A stretch of DNA of 64,000 nt from Edaphosphingomonas laterariae. GTDB lineage: Bacteria; Pseudomonadota; Alphaproteobacteria; Sphingomonadales; Sphingomonadaceae. Below, piece after piece: positions 17,026-25,947 of this stretch. The number at the start of each line of letters is the position of its first letter. The stretch's first letter is position 1. Under the pieces are notes generated by a model, which saw only the letters and a program-made list of their open reading frames with translations, was not told the DNA's origin and did no database searches. The stretch is from contig NZ_FZOS01000007.1 in the NCBI RefSeq assembly GCF_900188165.1, positions 108,972-172,971 of the forward strand, read 5' to 3'. Both the position numbers and the translations under genes were made by a program.

Positions 17026-18450
17026 TCAGTTCGGAATCAGCAAGAAGTCCACATAAGCCGCGGCTTCCGCAGGGAAGGGCGGGTAGAACATCGGCGCGCC
17101 CTGGGCCGGATCCAGCGCGTCCTCGACCACGGCGCGGCCGTTCGAGAATTCCTGGAAGCCCGCCTTGCCGCCCAGCCGGCCGATGCCGCTATGGTTGGAA
17201 CCGCCAAAGGGCAGCGTGGCGACATTGGCCTGGATGGCGGCGTTGTTCACCGCGGCCGAGCCCGAACGGGTATGATCGATATACCAGTCGGCGGTCTCGC
17301 GATCCTGCGTGAAGATATAGAGGCCGAGCGGCTTGGGCCGCTTGGCGATCTCCCGCACGGCGTCTTCGCGGGTGGCGAAGGCGTGGATGGTCAGCACCGG
17401 GCCGAACACCTCCTCCTGGAAGATCTCCATATCCTCGGTCACATTGTCGAGGATGGTGGGGGCGACATATTTGGCCGCCGGGTCCACCTCGCCACCCATC
17501 AGGATGCGCGCGCCCTTGCCGACGGCATCGTCGATCAGCGCCTTGATGCGCAGCGTGTGCCGTTCGTTCACGATCCGCGGCAGATCGGCAGATGCCTGAA
17601 AGCCTTCGCCATTGGGGTTGTAGAAGGCGGTGATCTTTTCGATCAGCTTGGCAACATAGGCATCCTTGATGCTTTCGTGGACCAGCAGATAATCCGGGCA
17701 CAGGCAGACCTGGCCGGCGATCAGGTGGCGCACGAAGGCGATCTTGCCCGCCGCATCGTCCAGATCGGCATCGCGTTCGATGACGGCGGGGTTCTTGCCG
17801 CCCATTTCCAGCGTGACGCCGGCGAAATGCTGCGCGGCCGCTTCCATCACCAGCCGGCCGACGCGGTTGTTGCCGACATAGCAGATATGGTTGAACGGCA
17901 GCTTGAGCAGCGCCTGCGCGACATCCGGGCCGCCGGTGATGACGGCCACGTCATCGGCAAGGCCGGCCTTCTCGATCACCTGGCGCACCATTTCGGCCGA
18001 AAGCGGCGCCACTTCGGACGGCTTCAGCGCGACGGCATTGCCCGACGCGATCATGCTGATCAGCGGCGAAAGGCTGATCAGCACCGGGGAGTTCCAGGTC
18101 GAAAGGTGCAGCACCACGCCCTTGGGTTCCCAGTGGATATAGGCCTTGCGACCCATCAGCGCCGGAACATCCTCGACCGCTTCATTGCCCATCCAGCCTT
18201 CAAGGCGTTCGCAGAAGAAGTCGATCTCGCCCTTCAGCGGGATCAGGTGCATCTTGCCGTCCATGCCCAGCTCGTCATGGCCGGCCTGGCCGATTTCGGC
18301 GCGCAGTTCGTAGACGGCCTGGTAGAGCGCACGCAGCTTGGCGATGCGTTCGGCGGCGGTGGTGCGGGCCAGCGCCGGGGCGCGGGCCTGCAGGCGATCG
18401 AAGATATCCTGATAGGGATTGGCTTCGACGACGGGGCTATACTGGTTCAT
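17026..18450 (-). CDS. Aldehyde dehydrogenase, coniferyl-aldehyde-like family
   Basis: A 474-residue NAD(P)-dependent aldehyde dehydrogenase of the class 3/coniferyl aldehyde dehydrogenase type. It shows the cofactor segment HLSTWNSPVLISLSPL with LKPSEVAP, the general base Glu in TLEMGGKNP and the catalytic Cys in IAGQVCLCPDYLL. The C-terminal NPFGG-like loop is TLPFGGSNHSGIGR. It probably oxidises the aldehyde formed by the P450s and the neighbouring dehydrogenase to an acid. It lies 13 bases after the SDR gene in the same operon. Confidence 0.93.
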   Translation of the reverse strand: MNQYSPVVEANPYQDIFDRLQARAPALARTTAAERIAKLRALYQAVYELRAEIGQAGHDELGMDGKMHLIPLKGEIDFFCERLEGWMGNEAVEDVPALMGRKAYIHWEPKGVVLHLSTWNSPVLISLSPLISMIASGNAVALKPSEVAPLSAEMVRQVIEKAGLADDVAVITGGPDVAQALLKLPFNHICYVGNNRVGRLVMEAAAQHFAGVTLEMGGKNPAVIERDADLDDAAGKIAFVRHLIAGQVCLCPDYLLVHESIKDAYVAKLIEKITAFYNPNGEGFQASADLPRIVNERHTLRIKALIDDAVGKGARILMGGEVDPAAKYVAPTILDNVTEDMEIFQEEVFGPVLTIHAFATREDAVREIAKRPKPLGLYIFTQDRETADWYIDHTRSGSAAVNNAAIQANVATLPFGGSNHSGIGRLGGKAGFQEFSNGRAVVEDALDPAQGAPMFYPPFPAEAAAYVDFLLIPN

Positions 18451-18463
18451 CGTCGCAATCTCC

Positions 18464-19342
18464 TTACATCATGTCCGGAATGGCGGGCTGGCGACGCTCG
18501 ATCATGTCGTCGTAACGCTTGCGGATCGCGTCCTTGGTCTTGTCGGTCAGCGGCAGGATGTAGAAATCGTCGCGCAGGATCGACTGATAGACCTCTTCGG
18601 CGAAATCCTCGGGCTGCGTCAGCGGCACTTCGTGGCCGATCAGCATCTTCATCGCCGCCTGGAATTCGTCGACATTGTTGATGCCCGCGCCCGAAGCGAT
18701 GGCGGGATCGTCATATTCCTTCTGCAGGTTGCGGTGCGAGCTGAAGAGGTTGGTGTCGACGACGTGCGGCCCCGGGAACAGGATCGCGGCGCGCACCTTG
18801 GTGCCCGAAAACTGGAGCTGATAGGCCAGCACTTCCATCAGCGCGATCAGCGCCGCCTTCGAAGCGGAATAGGCCGCGCCCGACGGCGGGAAGACGATGC
18901 CCGCGCCCGACGAAGTGGACGCCATCAGCGCATCTTCGCCCTGCGCGATCAGCGTCGGCATGAACGAAAGGATGCCGTTCAGCGGGCCGAAGAAGTTCAC
19001 GTCCATCGCCCAGCGATAAGCCTTTTCGGGTGTGTCCCAGATCGTCGGGCCACCGCCGCCGCCCACGCCGGCATTGTTGATGACGATGTTCACCTTGCCA
19101 TATTCGGCGAGCGCGCGATCACGCAGCGCATCGACCGCCTCGCGCTTGGACACGTCGGTGACATGGCCGATGGCGGTGCCGCCGGCGGCCTTCACGTCGC
19201 TGACCGCGGCTTCAAGGGCATTGGGTTCGATATCGGCCAGCACCACCTTGGCGCCGGCGCGCGCCAGACGCAGCGCGACCTGCTTGCCGACGCCGCTGGC
19301 GGCGCCGGTGATGACGGCTACCTTGTCCGTGAAATCCTGCAT
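18464..19342 (-). CDS. Short-chain dehydrogenase/reductase
   Basis: A 292-residue classical SDR with the NAD(P)-binding TGAASGVGKQ (about residues 12-21), the NNAG motif, and the catalytic triad Ser (ASTSSGAG), Tyr and Lys (YSASK). The acidic residue after the second strand (VVLADIEPN) favours NAD. It likely oxidises an alcohol made by the P450s to the aldehyde or ketone. The C-terminal extension (PEDFAEEVYQSILRDDFYILP) is typical of a common sphingomonad/actinobacterial SDR group. It lies between the TetR regulator and the aldehyde dehydrogenase. Confidence 0.92.
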   Translation of the reverse strand: MQDFTDKVAVITGAASGVGKQVALRLARAGAKVVLADIEPNALEAAVSDVKAAGGTAIGHVTDVSKREAVDALRDRALAEYGKVNIVINNAGVGGGGGPTIWDTPEKAYRWAMDVNFFGPLNGILSFMPTLIAQGEDALMASTSSGAGIVFPPSGAAYSASKAALIALMEVLAYQLQFSGTKVRAAILFPGPHVVDTNLFSSHRNLQKEYDDPAIASGAGINNVDEFQAAMKMLIGHEVPLTQPEDFAEEVYQSILRDDFYILPLTDKTKDAIRKRYDDMIERRQPAIPDMM

Positions 19343-19400
19343 GTGCCTTCCTCTCTCCTAATTTGTTCTGGTGTAGCGGGCGGCAGGGGGCGGGGACGGC

Positions 19401-20132
19401 TCAGTCGCCCGGCAATTCCTCCCCCCGTTGGCGTGCAATGCGCTCGATCACCGGCGCGATCAGCCGGTCGAGGATCATCTCCGCGTCGGCCAGATAGTTT
19501 TCCACCTGCTCGCGGATCAGCGGCAGCTCGTCGGCGCCATAATGGGCGAGCGAAGCCTGGATGCGCGATGCCGACGAACGGCCGCGCGCCCGGCTGGCGC
19601 GTTCGCGGCAGATGGCGACCGCGCCGGCGATTGCCAGCGCGCCGACATGGCTCTGGATGTCCAGCGCCTCCTTGGCGTCGAAGCCGCGGCTGACCATGCC
19701 GTGCAGGAAGCGTTCGGCCACTTCCAGCTCCACCTCCGGCCCCAGGCCGGCGTCGATGAACTGGACGATGATTTGCGGATGCTCAACCAGCTGGGCCTGG
19801 ATCGCGCGGGCGAAGGCGACGATATATTTGGACCAGTGGAGGTCGTCGGTGCCCGCCATTTCCAGGCTGGAAACCTGGCGCGCGGCGGCCAGCCGCAGCA
19901 GTTCGTCGCGGCTGCCGACATATTGGTACAATGTCGCCGTGCCGACGCCGAGATGTTCGGCCAACCGCTTCATGCTGATCGCGGTCATGCCGATCTCGAT
20001 CGCGGCGTCGAGCACCATCTCCCGCGTCAGCAGGCGTGGGCGGCCGATCGTGCGGCGCGGAGAGGATATTTCTCGAATCACATTCGGATACTCGTTCGGA
20101 AAGTTTGGCACGTCAATCCCGTCGCACGGCAT
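19401..20132 (-). CDS. TetR-family transcriptional regulator of the P450 operon
   Basis: About 243 residues. The N-terminal TetR DNA-binding domain is clear: RPRLLTREMVLDAAIEIG followed by the helix-turn-helix MKRLAEHLGVGTATLYQYV. The remaining helices form the ligand-binding and dimer domain. It is the first gene of the minus-strand operon, 58 bases ahead of the SDR gene, so it probably represses that operon until a substrate-like ligand binds. The start is uncertain: the ATG at 20132 has no clear ribosome-binding site, and a GTG about 18 codons downstream is possible. Confidence 0.9.
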   Translation of the reverse strand: MPCDGIDVPNFPNEYPNVIREISSPRRTIGRPRLLTREMVLDAAIEIGMTAISMKRLAEHLGVGTATLYQYVGSRDELLRLAAARQVSSLEMAGTDDLHWSKYIVAFARAIQAQLVEHPQIIVQFIDAGLGPEVELEVAERFLHGMVSRGFDAKEALDIQSHVGALAIAGAVAICRERASRARGRSSASRIQASLAHYGADELPLIREQVENYLADAEMILDRLIAPVIERIARQRGEELPGD

Positions 20133-20149
20133 GTTCGCGGGATTTCATC

Positions 20150-20190
20150 GCAAAAACAAAACGCCGCCCCGGCAGTGGGCCGGGGCGGCG
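20150..20190 (-). terminator. Intrinsic terminator of icd
   Basis: Perfect 12-bp GC-rich stem (20162-20173 with 20179-20190) and a 5-base loop. On the minus strand it is followed by a T-rich run (tgttttgtttttg). It starts about 33 bases after the icd stop codon. Confidence 0.85.
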
Positions 20191-20222
20191 CTTCAACGCG
20201 TAGTCGCTGGGCCGGAGGCCGA

Positions 20223-21434
20223 TCAGGCCATCGCGGCTTCGAGGTTGACGCGGATCGCTTCGAAGAACTGCTCGGTCGTCATCCAGGGCTGATCCGGGCC
20301 GATCAGGATCGCGAGATCCTTGGTCATCTGGCCCTTTTCGACCGTCTCGATGCAGACGCGCTCGAGCGTTTCGGCGAACTTGGTTACTTCCGGCGTGCCG
20401 TCGAACTTGCCGCGGAAGGCAAGGCCCTGCGTCCAGGCGAAGATCGACGCGATCGGGTTGGTCGACGTCGCCTTGCCCTGCTCGTGCATGCGATAGTGGC
20501 GGGTGACGGTGCCGTGGGCAGCTTCCGCCTCGATCGTCTTGCCGTCCGGCGACATGAGGACCGAGGTCATCAGGCCGAGCGAGCCGAAGCCCTGCGCCAC
20601 GGTGTCGGACTGCACGTCGCCATCATAGTTCTTGCAGGCCCAGACGAACTTGCCCGACCACTTGAGCGCCGAGGCGACCATGTCGTCGATCAGGCGATGT
20701 TCGTAAACGATGCCCTTTTCCTTGAAGGCGGCGGCGAATTCGGCGTCGAACACTTCCTGGAACAGATCCTTGAAGCGGCCGTCATAGGCCTTGAGGATGG
20801 TGTTCTTGGTCGACAGGTACAGCGGCCAGCTGCGGCCGGCGGCATAGTTCATGCTGGCGCGGGCGAAATCACGGATCGACTCGTCCAGGTTGTACATGCC
20901 CATGGCCACGCCCGACGACGGGAACTGGAACACTTCCTCGTCGATCGTGTCGCCATTGTCGCCTTCCCAGACGAGGCGCAGCTTGCCCGGGCCCGGCACC
21001 TTGAAATCGGTCGCGCGATACTGGTCGCCAAAGGCGTGACGGCCGACGACGATCGGATCGGTCCAGCCCGGAACCAGCCGGGGAACGTTCTTGATGACGA
21101 TCGGTTCGCGGAACACGACGCCGCCCAGGATGTTGCGGATCGTGCCGTTCGGCGACTTCCACATCTTCTTGAGGTTGAATTCCTCGACGCGGGCTTCGTC
21201 CGGGGTGATCGTGGCGCACTTCACGCCGACGCCATACTTCTGGATCGCCTTCGCGGAGTCGATGGTGATCTGGTCGGCCGTCTCGTCACGCTTCTGGACC
21301 GAGAGGTCGTAATATTCGAGCTTGATGTCCAGATAGGGCAGGATCAGCCGCTCGCGGATCCACTGCCAGATGATCCGGGTCATTTCATCGCCGTCGAGCT
21401 CGACGACGGGGGTCTTCACGGTGATCTTGGCCAT
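20223..21434 (-). CDS. icd: Isocitrate dehydrogenase (NADP+)
   Basis: A 403-residue TCA-cycle enzyme that converts isocitrate to 2-oxoglutarate and CO2 with NADPH formation. It belongs to the eukaryote-like dimeric type common in alphaproteobacteria: [20 protein letters not shown] at the start, [27 protein letters not shown] with the substrate-binding Ser/Asn/Arg, the metal-binding [18 protein letters not shown] region, and [12 protein letters not shown] for cofactor binding. The length is normal and all key segments are present. It is a single-gene unit with its own terminator. Confidence 0.97.
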   Translation of the reverse strand: MAKITVKTPVVELDGDEMTRIIWQWIRERLILPYLDIKLEYYDLSVQKRDETADQITIDSAKAIQKYGVGVKCATITPDEARVEEFNLKKMWKSPNGTIRNILGGVVFREPIVIKNVPRLVPGWTDPIVVGRHAFGDQYRATDFKVPGPGKLRLVWEGDNGDTIDEEVFQFPSSGVAMGMYNLDESIRDFARASMNYAAGRSWPLYLSTKNTILKAYDGRFKDLFQEVFDAEFAAAFKEKGIVYEHRLIDDMVASALKWSGKFVWACKNYDGDVQSDTVAQGFGSLGLMTSVLMSPDGKTIEAEAAHGTVTRHYRMHEQGKATSTNPIASIFAWTQGLAFRGKFDGTPEVTKFAETLERVCIETVEKGQMTKDLAILIGPDQPWMTTEQFFEAIRVNLEAAMA

Positions 21435-21852
21435 GGAGGTTCCGCTTTCTCTGGGTGATAGAATCGCGGGTCCGCATAGGCAATGCGCGGGCCGCGATCA
21501 ACCTTGCGGCGGTGCGGCGGGGTGCATTGCGCGATGGATGACCCTCGGGGTGAACGGTGCGGCGGAAGGCGGGCGCCGCGATCGGGTCCGTCCGTCCGCT
21601 GCAACGCAACGAAAAGATCGGCGCTGCGCGTGATGCAGTGGCGGGGGTATGCGCTAAACTCGCAGGCCGATGGCCATCTCGCTGCGCATTATCAGCCATA
21701 GTTCCTTACAAATCAGCAAAACGCGGCGCATGTCCGGCATTTAAGCTGATCACGTCCCACGAGACGGGAACCCCGGCCGGCCACGGCTGAGAGGTTCGCG
21801 GTCGCGGGATGCAGGAGGAACATTCCAGCCCATAACAAAAGGGGAATGTTCC
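21435..21852. other. Divergent promoter region of icd and torF
   Basis: About 420 bases between two divergent genes. Overlapping short frames on both strands show no protein-like composition. It should hold both promoters, but no clear -35/-10 pair stands out. The end nearest torF carries a perfect inverted repeat (21817-21852), listed separately. A ggctgaga string at 21785-21792 recalls the TPP riboswitch but the rest of that consensus is missing. Confidence 0.4.
21817..21852 (+). promoter_or_regulatory. torF: Inverted repeat flush against the torF start codon
   Basis: ggaacattcc (21817-21826) and ggaatgttcc (21843-21852) are perfect reverse complements around a 16-base loop that contains aaaagg. 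The second arm ends exactly at the ATG at 21853. In the mRNA this hairpin would hold the ribosome-binding region next to the start codon. In DNA it could be an operator. Both arms are visible; the role is inferred. Confidence 0.5.
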
Positions 21853-22662
21853 ATGATCTATCGTCTCGCTGCCGCGGCCGCGGTGCTTTTGGCGACGACT
21901 CCGGCGATCGCGCAGGACGCGCCGGCTGATGCGATCACCGTTTCGGGCAGCGCCGCGCTGGTTTCCGATTATCGCTTCCGTGGCGTGTCGCAGTCCGACA
22001 AGGAGATGGCGATCCAGGGCGGCTTTACCGTTTCGCACGAAAGCGGCCTTTATGCCGGCACCTGGGGATCGAGCCTGTCGGGCTGGGGCACCTTTGGCGG
22101 CGGCAACATGGAACTCGATCTTTACGCCGGCTACAAGCTGCCGGTCGGCGGCGCCACCGTCGATGTCGGCCTGACCTGGTACATGTATCCGGGCGGCGCG
22201 GATAACACCGATTTCGCCGAGCCTTATGTGAAGGTCAGCGGATCCGCCGGGCCGGTCAGCCTGCTCGCCGGCATCGCCTATGCGCCCAAGCAGCAGGCGC
22301 TCGGCAATTATGCCGCCACCCCGCAGAGCCGTGGCCAGAAGCAGGATAATCTCTATCTCTGGGGCGATGCCAGCGGCGCCATTCCGGGAACGCCGGTCAC
22401 GCTGAAGGCGCATATCGGCTATTCGGACGGCAATCCCGGCCTCGGCCCCAACGGCACCAGCATCGCGCCCACCGGCAAGTATCTCGATTGGCTGCTCGGT
22501 GCCGATCTCGCGCTCGGGCCCGTCGTGCTCGGCGTCAGCTATGTCGATACCGATATCAGCAAGGCGGAATCAGCCTATCTGCTGCCCAATTTCTCGTCGA
22601 CCAAGGATGGTTCGACGATCGCCGGCAGCCAGGTCGTGTTCTCGGCAACCGTCGCCTTCTGA
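21853..22662 (+). CDS. TorF-family outer-membrane porin
   Basis: A 269-residue outer-membrane protein. It has a signal peptide MIYRLAAAAAVLLATTPAIAQ with cleavage after AQ, then the family start ITVSGSAALVSDYRFRGVSQSD and amphipathic beta strands ending VVFSATVAF. This fits the TorF/TIGR02001 putative porin family, widespread in proteobacteria. Its transported solute is unknown. It stands alone between divergent icd and a strong terminator, and a hairpin abuts its start codon. Confidence 0.88.
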   Translation: MIYRLAAAAAVLLATTPAIAQDAPADAITVSGSAALVSDYRFRGVSQSDKEMAIQGGFTVSHESGLYAGTWGSSLSGWGTFGGGNMELDLYAGYKLPVGGATVDVGLTWYMYPGGADNTDFAEPYVKVSGSAGPVSLLAGIAYAPKQQALGNYAATPQSRGQKQDNLYLWGDASGAIPGTPVTLKAHIGYSDGNPGLGPNGTSIAPTGKYLDWLLGADLALGPVVLGVSYVDTDISKAESAYLLPNFSSTKDGSTIAGSQVVFSATVAF

Positions 22663-22685
22663 TCGGGTAACGGGTGGAAGGGGGT

Positions 22686-22723
22686 CAGCGCGATCGATCC
22701 GGTCGCGCTGCCCGGTTTTTTTT
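22686..22723 (+). terminator. Intrinsic terminator of torF
   Basis: Perfect 8-bp stem cagcgcga/tcgcgctg (22686-22693 and 22703-22710), a 9-base loop and then cccgg with an 8-T run at 22716-22723. It begins 24 bases after the torF stop. Confidence 0.9.
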
Positions 22724-22977
22724 CAGGCGCCGGTCCGCATCGTGCAGCACAGGCAGGCGACATGGCGTTCGCGCGACCATGGTTCGCAGATGACGATCGC
22801 GTCGTCGCCGGCGCCTTCGCAAAAAGGCCGGGTGGCCGCGCGCTTGCGATGGTCGGCCAGCTTGGCCGCGACCTCGCCATGGAAGGAGCCGGCGGATTTG
22901 CCGGTTTTCGTCGGCCCGTCGCCCTCACGACGCGGGCGAGACGGTAAACGGATACTATTTGTACGCAGACCAGCCAC
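22723..22977 (-). CDS. Small hypothetical protein (84 aa), GTG start
   Basis: This sits inside a long minus-strand frame whose upstream part is only a shadow of psd. The GTG at 22977 has an excellent ribosome-binding site (TTGAGG, six bases before the GTG), and the product from there has protein-like composition: GEVAAKLADHRKRAATRPF, GDDAIVICEPWSRERH and a Cys-containing end VACLCCTMRTGA. The closely spaced CxCC may bind metal or be lipidated, but there is no signal peptide. No family is recognised. It ends against the torF terminator, convergent with torF. Confidence 0.5.
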   Translation of the reverse strand: MAGLRTNSIRLPSRPRREGDGPTKTGKSAGSFHGEVAAKLADHRKRAATRPFCEGAGDDAIVICEPWSRERHVACLCCTMRTGA

Positions 22978-23040
22978 TTCGATCCTCAATTGCAACCTAG
23001 TTGCTCCATAGAGGGGCGAACGGCCGTGGCGCTTCCGTAT

Positions 23041-23052
23041 CACTACGTAGTG
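23041..23052. promoter_or_regulatory. 12-bp perfect palindrome upstream of psd
   Basis: CACTACGTAGTG is a perfect 12-bp palindrome about 100 bases upstream of the psd start and 64 bases upstream of the divergent small gene. A dimeric regulator could bind here; no specific factor is suggested by the sequence. Confidence 0.3.
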
Positions 23053-23151
23053 GGCTGAAAGCCGGTCGATTTTGACTGATGGTGACAGCCGAAACGATCC
23101 TGCCGCCACTGCGCCGTTGTCAGGCGCCATGGCGGATCGTAAGAACGCACA

Positions 23152-23886
23152 ATGACTTCCCAGGAAAAGCCGGACGCGGGCACCGCGGCCGTTCGTTGGC
23201 GCTGGCCGTCGGTCCACCCCGAAGGCCGCAAGTTCGCGCTGATTGGCGCGGGCATCACGCTCATCTTCGCGCTGATGGCGTGGGAGACGCTCGCCTGGCC
23301 GATGGCCGGCGTGACGGTCTGGATCCTCGCCTTCTTCCGCGATCCGGTCCGCACCTTCCCCCGGGGGGAGGGATTCATCGTCGCGCCGGCCGACGGGTTG
23401 GTGACGATGATCGCGGCGGTGCCGCCGCCGCGCGAGATGGCTGGGCCCGACGGATTGGGCGATCAGCCGATGACGCGCGTTTCGATTTTCATGAGCGTGT
23501 TCGACGTCCACATCAACCGATCGCCGATCGCCGGCACTATCCGCCGCGTCGTCTATATCTCGGGCAAATTCCTCAACGCCGATCTCGACAAGGCGAGCGA
23601 GGAGAATGAGCGCCAGCACATTCTGGTCGAGGGCAGTGACGGGACGCGGATCGGCTTCACCCAGATCGCCGGCCTCGTCGCGCGGCGCATCGTGCCGTTC
23701 GTCAAGCCGGGCGATATCGTCGCTGGCGGCCAGCGCGTCGGCCTGATCCGCTTCGGCAGCCGCGTCGACGTCTATCTGCCGGCCGGCACCGCGCCGCGCG
23801 TCGCGCTCGGCCAGCGGACGATCGCCGGCGAAACCGTGCTCGCCAAAATCGGCGATGGCGAACGGGTCCACGGAACCGCGCTGTGA
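23152..23886 (+). CDS. psd: Phosphatidylserine decarboxylase proenzyme
   Basis: A 244-residue membrane-associated enzyme that makes phosphatidylethanolamine from phosphatidylserine. It has an N-terminal hydrophobic segment ([17 protein letters not shown]), the family blocks [10 protein letters not shown] and ADGLVT, and [11 protein letters not shown] with the catalytic His. Self-cleavage at the Ser of [11 protein letters not shown] near the C-terminus would generate the pyruvoyl cofactor. The short form is typical of alphaproteobacteria. Its stop overlaps the pssA start (GTGA), so the two phospholipid genes are coupled. Confidence 0.95.
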   Translation: MTSQEKPDAGTAAVRWRWPSVHPEGRKFALIGAGITLIFALMAWETLAWPMAGVTVWILAFFRDPVRTFPRGEGFIVAPADGLVTMIAAVPPPREMAGPDGLGDQPMTRVSIFMSVFDVHINRSPIAGTIRRVVYISGKFLNADLDKASEENERQHILVEGSDGTRIGFTQIAGLVARRIVPFVKPGDIVAGGQRVGLIRFGSRVDVYLPAGTAPRVALGQRTIAGETVLAKIGDGERVHGTAL

Positions 23887-24689
23887 CGACGCCGCGCCCC
23901 GATCGGCCTGATCGCCCGCGTCGCGGCATCCCGTTGCGCGCGCTGGCGCCCAATGCGGTGACGGCGCTGGCGCTCTGCTTCGGGCTGACCGGCGTGCGCT
24001 TCGCCATTGCCGGCGAATGGGAAAAGGCCGTCGCCTCGATCATCGTCGCCGGCGTGCTCGATGGGCTCGATGGCCGCATCGCGCGGCTGCTCAAGGGCGA
24101 AAGCCGCTTCGGCGCCGAGCTGGATTCGCTGTCCGACGTGATCGCCTTTGGTGTGTCGCCGGCGATCATCATCTATCTCTGGTCGTTGCAGACGCTGCCG
24201 CGCTTCGGCTGGCTGTTCGCGCTGGCCCATGCGGTATGCTGCGCGCTGCGCCTCGCGCGGTTCAACGCGCAGATCGATTCGCACGAACAGCCGCACAAAT
24301 CGGCCGGCTTCCTCACCGGCGTGCCCGCGCCGGCGGGCGCCGGGTTGATGCTGCTGCCCGTCTATGCCTGGCTGGTGACGGGGGAGGCCGTGCTGCGCGA
24401 GCCCTGGATCGTCGCGCCCTGGGCCGGCTTCGTCGCCTTCCTGATGGTATCCAACGTCGCTACGTTCAGTTGGTCGTCGCTGAAGCTTCGCCAGGGCGTC
24501 CGCCTTGCCGCGCTCGTCGGCGTGGCACTGGTCGGCGGCGCGCTGATCAGCGCGCCCTGGCATACGCTGACCGTCGTCTCGATCCTCTATGTGCTGGCCA
24601 TCCCGTTCGGGATGCGCAGCTATGCGCGGGTCAGGCGGCAGCGCGCAGCGGCGCGCTCCGCACCATCACCGGACGCGCCTGCGGCCTGA
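23883..24689 (+). CDS. pssA: CDP-diacylglycerol-serine O-phosphatidyltransferase
   Basis: A 268-residue integral membrane enzyme that makes phosphatidylserine, the substrate of the psd product encoded just upstream. The CDP-alcohol phosphatidyltransferase signature is complete: [20 protein letters not shown] followed by LDSLSD. Several membrane helices follow. The GTG start at 23883 overlaps the psd stop by four bases. The last 59 bases overlap the end of a convergent small gene on the minus strand. Confidence 0.95.
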   Translation: MTTPRPDRPDRPRRGIPLRALAPNAVTALALCFGLTGVRFAIAGEWEKAVASIIVAGVLDGLDGRIARLLKGESRFGAELDSLSDVIAFGVSPAIIIYLWSLQTLPRFGWLFALAHAVCCALRLARFNAQIDSHEQPHKSAGFLTGVPAPAGAGLMLLPVYAWLVTGEAVLREPWIVAPWAGFVAFLMVSNVATFSWSSLKLRQGVRLAALVGVALVGGALISAPWHTLTVVSILYVLAIPFGMRSYARVRRQRAAARSAPSPDAPAA

Positions 24690-24930
24690 CGCGCGGCGCG
24701 CGCAGCGGGGGAAGGGTGCTGGCCGGCTGGCGCATGCCGAGGGCCGCCGCGATCCGATCCGCATATTCGCCGACCATGCCAGCGATGATGCCGAGCGCGA
24801 TGCCGCCGGCGGCGAGGAAGAACAGGATCGTCATCAGGTGGGCCATGATCGTCTCCATTCCGTTCCGGCTTTCCTCCCGGATCCTCCGCCGAATCGCGGG
24901 ATCGGGCCGATAGCCTGTGCTTGATGTCAT
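24631..24930 (-). CDS. Small single-span membrane protein (99 aa)
   Basis: A charged N-terminus (DPAIRRRIREESRNG) is followed by one or two close membrane helices (IMAHLMTILFFLAAGGIALG and IIAGMVG) and a Pro/Arg-rich tail ([15 protein letters not shown]). I chose the ATG at 24930, which has AGGA about six bases upstream, over the longer frame to 25005. The 3' end overlaps pssA by 59 bases in opposite orientation. The function is unknown; the helix and tail look like small inner-membrane proteins common in sphingomonads. Confidence 0.65.
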   Translation of the reverse strand: MTSSTGYRPDPAIRRRIREESRNGMETIMAHLMTILFFLAAGGIALGIIAGMVGEYADRIAAALGMRQPASTLPPLRAPRVRPQARPVMVRSAPLRAAA

Positions 24931-25090
24931 ATGTTCCTGTTTTGTTCTTATCGTCAAGGGTTGATTTCCATCGCCTGAATCGCTAGGTGCGCCGCCATTC
25001 CACATCCGGGGCCCATAAACCGGTGCTGCTGCGGACAGGCGTTCGTGCGGTCACTGCCCCGGAGAGGTACAACCGGAAGGAGACTATCCC

Positions 25091-25846
25091 ATGGCGGTTC
25101 CCACCGTCTCGATGCAGGCGCTTCTCGACGCCGGCGCCCACTTCGGCCACCAGACCCACCGCTGGAACCCGAAGATGAAGCCTTACATCTTTGGTGATCG
25201 CAACGGCGTTCACATCATCGACCTGTCGCAGACCGTGCCGCTGATGGCGCGCGCGCTCGACTTCGTGTCGCAGACCGTCGCCCATGGCGGCAAGGTGCTG
25301 TTCGTCGGCACCAAGCGCCAGGCGCAGGAGCCGATCGCCGAGGCCGCCCGTCGTTCGGGCCAGCATTATGTCAACCACCGCTGGCTGGGCGGCATGCTCA
25401 CCAACTGGAAGACGATCTCGGGCTCGATCAAGCGCTTCAAGGCGCTCGAAGAGCAGCTTTCGGGCGACACGCACGGCCTGACCAAGAAGGAAGTGCTGCA
25501 GCTCACCCGCGAGCGCGACAAGTTCGAGCTGTCGCTCGGCGGCATCCGCGACATGGGCGGCATCCCGGACGTGATGTTCGTGATCGACGCCAACAAGGAA
25601 GAACTGGCGATCAAGGAAGCCAACACGCTCGGCATTCCGGTCGTCGCGATCCTCGATTCGAACGTTAGCCCCGACGGCATCGCCTTCCCGATCCCGGCCA
25701 ATGACGACGCGGCCCGCGCGATCCGTCTCTACTGCGAAGCGGTGGCGACGGCGGCGACCCGTGGCGATCAGGGCGGCCGCGCTGCCCGCGGCGAAGATCT
25801 CGGCGCGATGGCCGAGCCGCCGGCGGAAGAGGCGCTGGGCGCCTGA
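25091..25846 (+). CDS. rpsB: 30S ribosomal protein S2
   Basis: A 251-residue small-subunit protein. It starts [20 protein letters not shown] and continues [34 protein letters not shown] and [19 protein letters not shown], the S2 signatures. AAGGAG lies about ten bases upstream of the ATG. It is first in the classical rpsB-tsf-pyrH-frr order. An alphaproteobacterial acidic, Ala-rich tail ([10 protein letters not shown]) ends the protein. Confidence 0.98.
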   Translation: MAVPTVSMQALLDAGAHFGHQTHRWNPKMKPYIFGDRNGVHIIDLSQTVPLMARALDFVSQTVAHGGKVLFVGTKRQAQEPIAEAARRSGQHYVNHRWLGGMLTNWKTISGSIKRFKALEEQLSGDTHGLTKKEVLQLTRERDKFELSLGGIRDMGGIPDVMFVIDANKEELAIKEANTLGIPVVAILDSNVSPDGIAFPIPANDDAARAIRLYCEAVATAATRGDQGGRAARGEDLGAMAEPPAEEALGA

Positions 25847-25894
25847 ACGCGCCCGCCGCGCCCATGAAGTGGCGCGTGCGTCATCAGAAGATCA

Positions 25895-25920
25895 CGGGGC
25901 GGGCCTATCGGCTCGCCCCG
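25895..25920 (+). other. Hairpin between rpsB and tsf
   Basis: An 11-bp stem (25895-25905 with 25910-25920, one G-U pair) with a 4-base loop in the 101-base gap between rpsB and tsf. There is no T tract after it, so it may be a partial attenuator or processing site that sets the S2 to EF-Ts ratio. Confidence 0.5.
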
Positions 25921-25947
25921 ACCCGTTCATAAAGAAAGGACAAGGAC

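Noticed and set aside
21781..21815. ggctgaga string recalling a TPP riboswitch upstream of torF
   Set aside because: The matching conserved 3' half (cctgatctggataatgcc-like) is missing and the downstream gene is a porin, not a thiamine gene.
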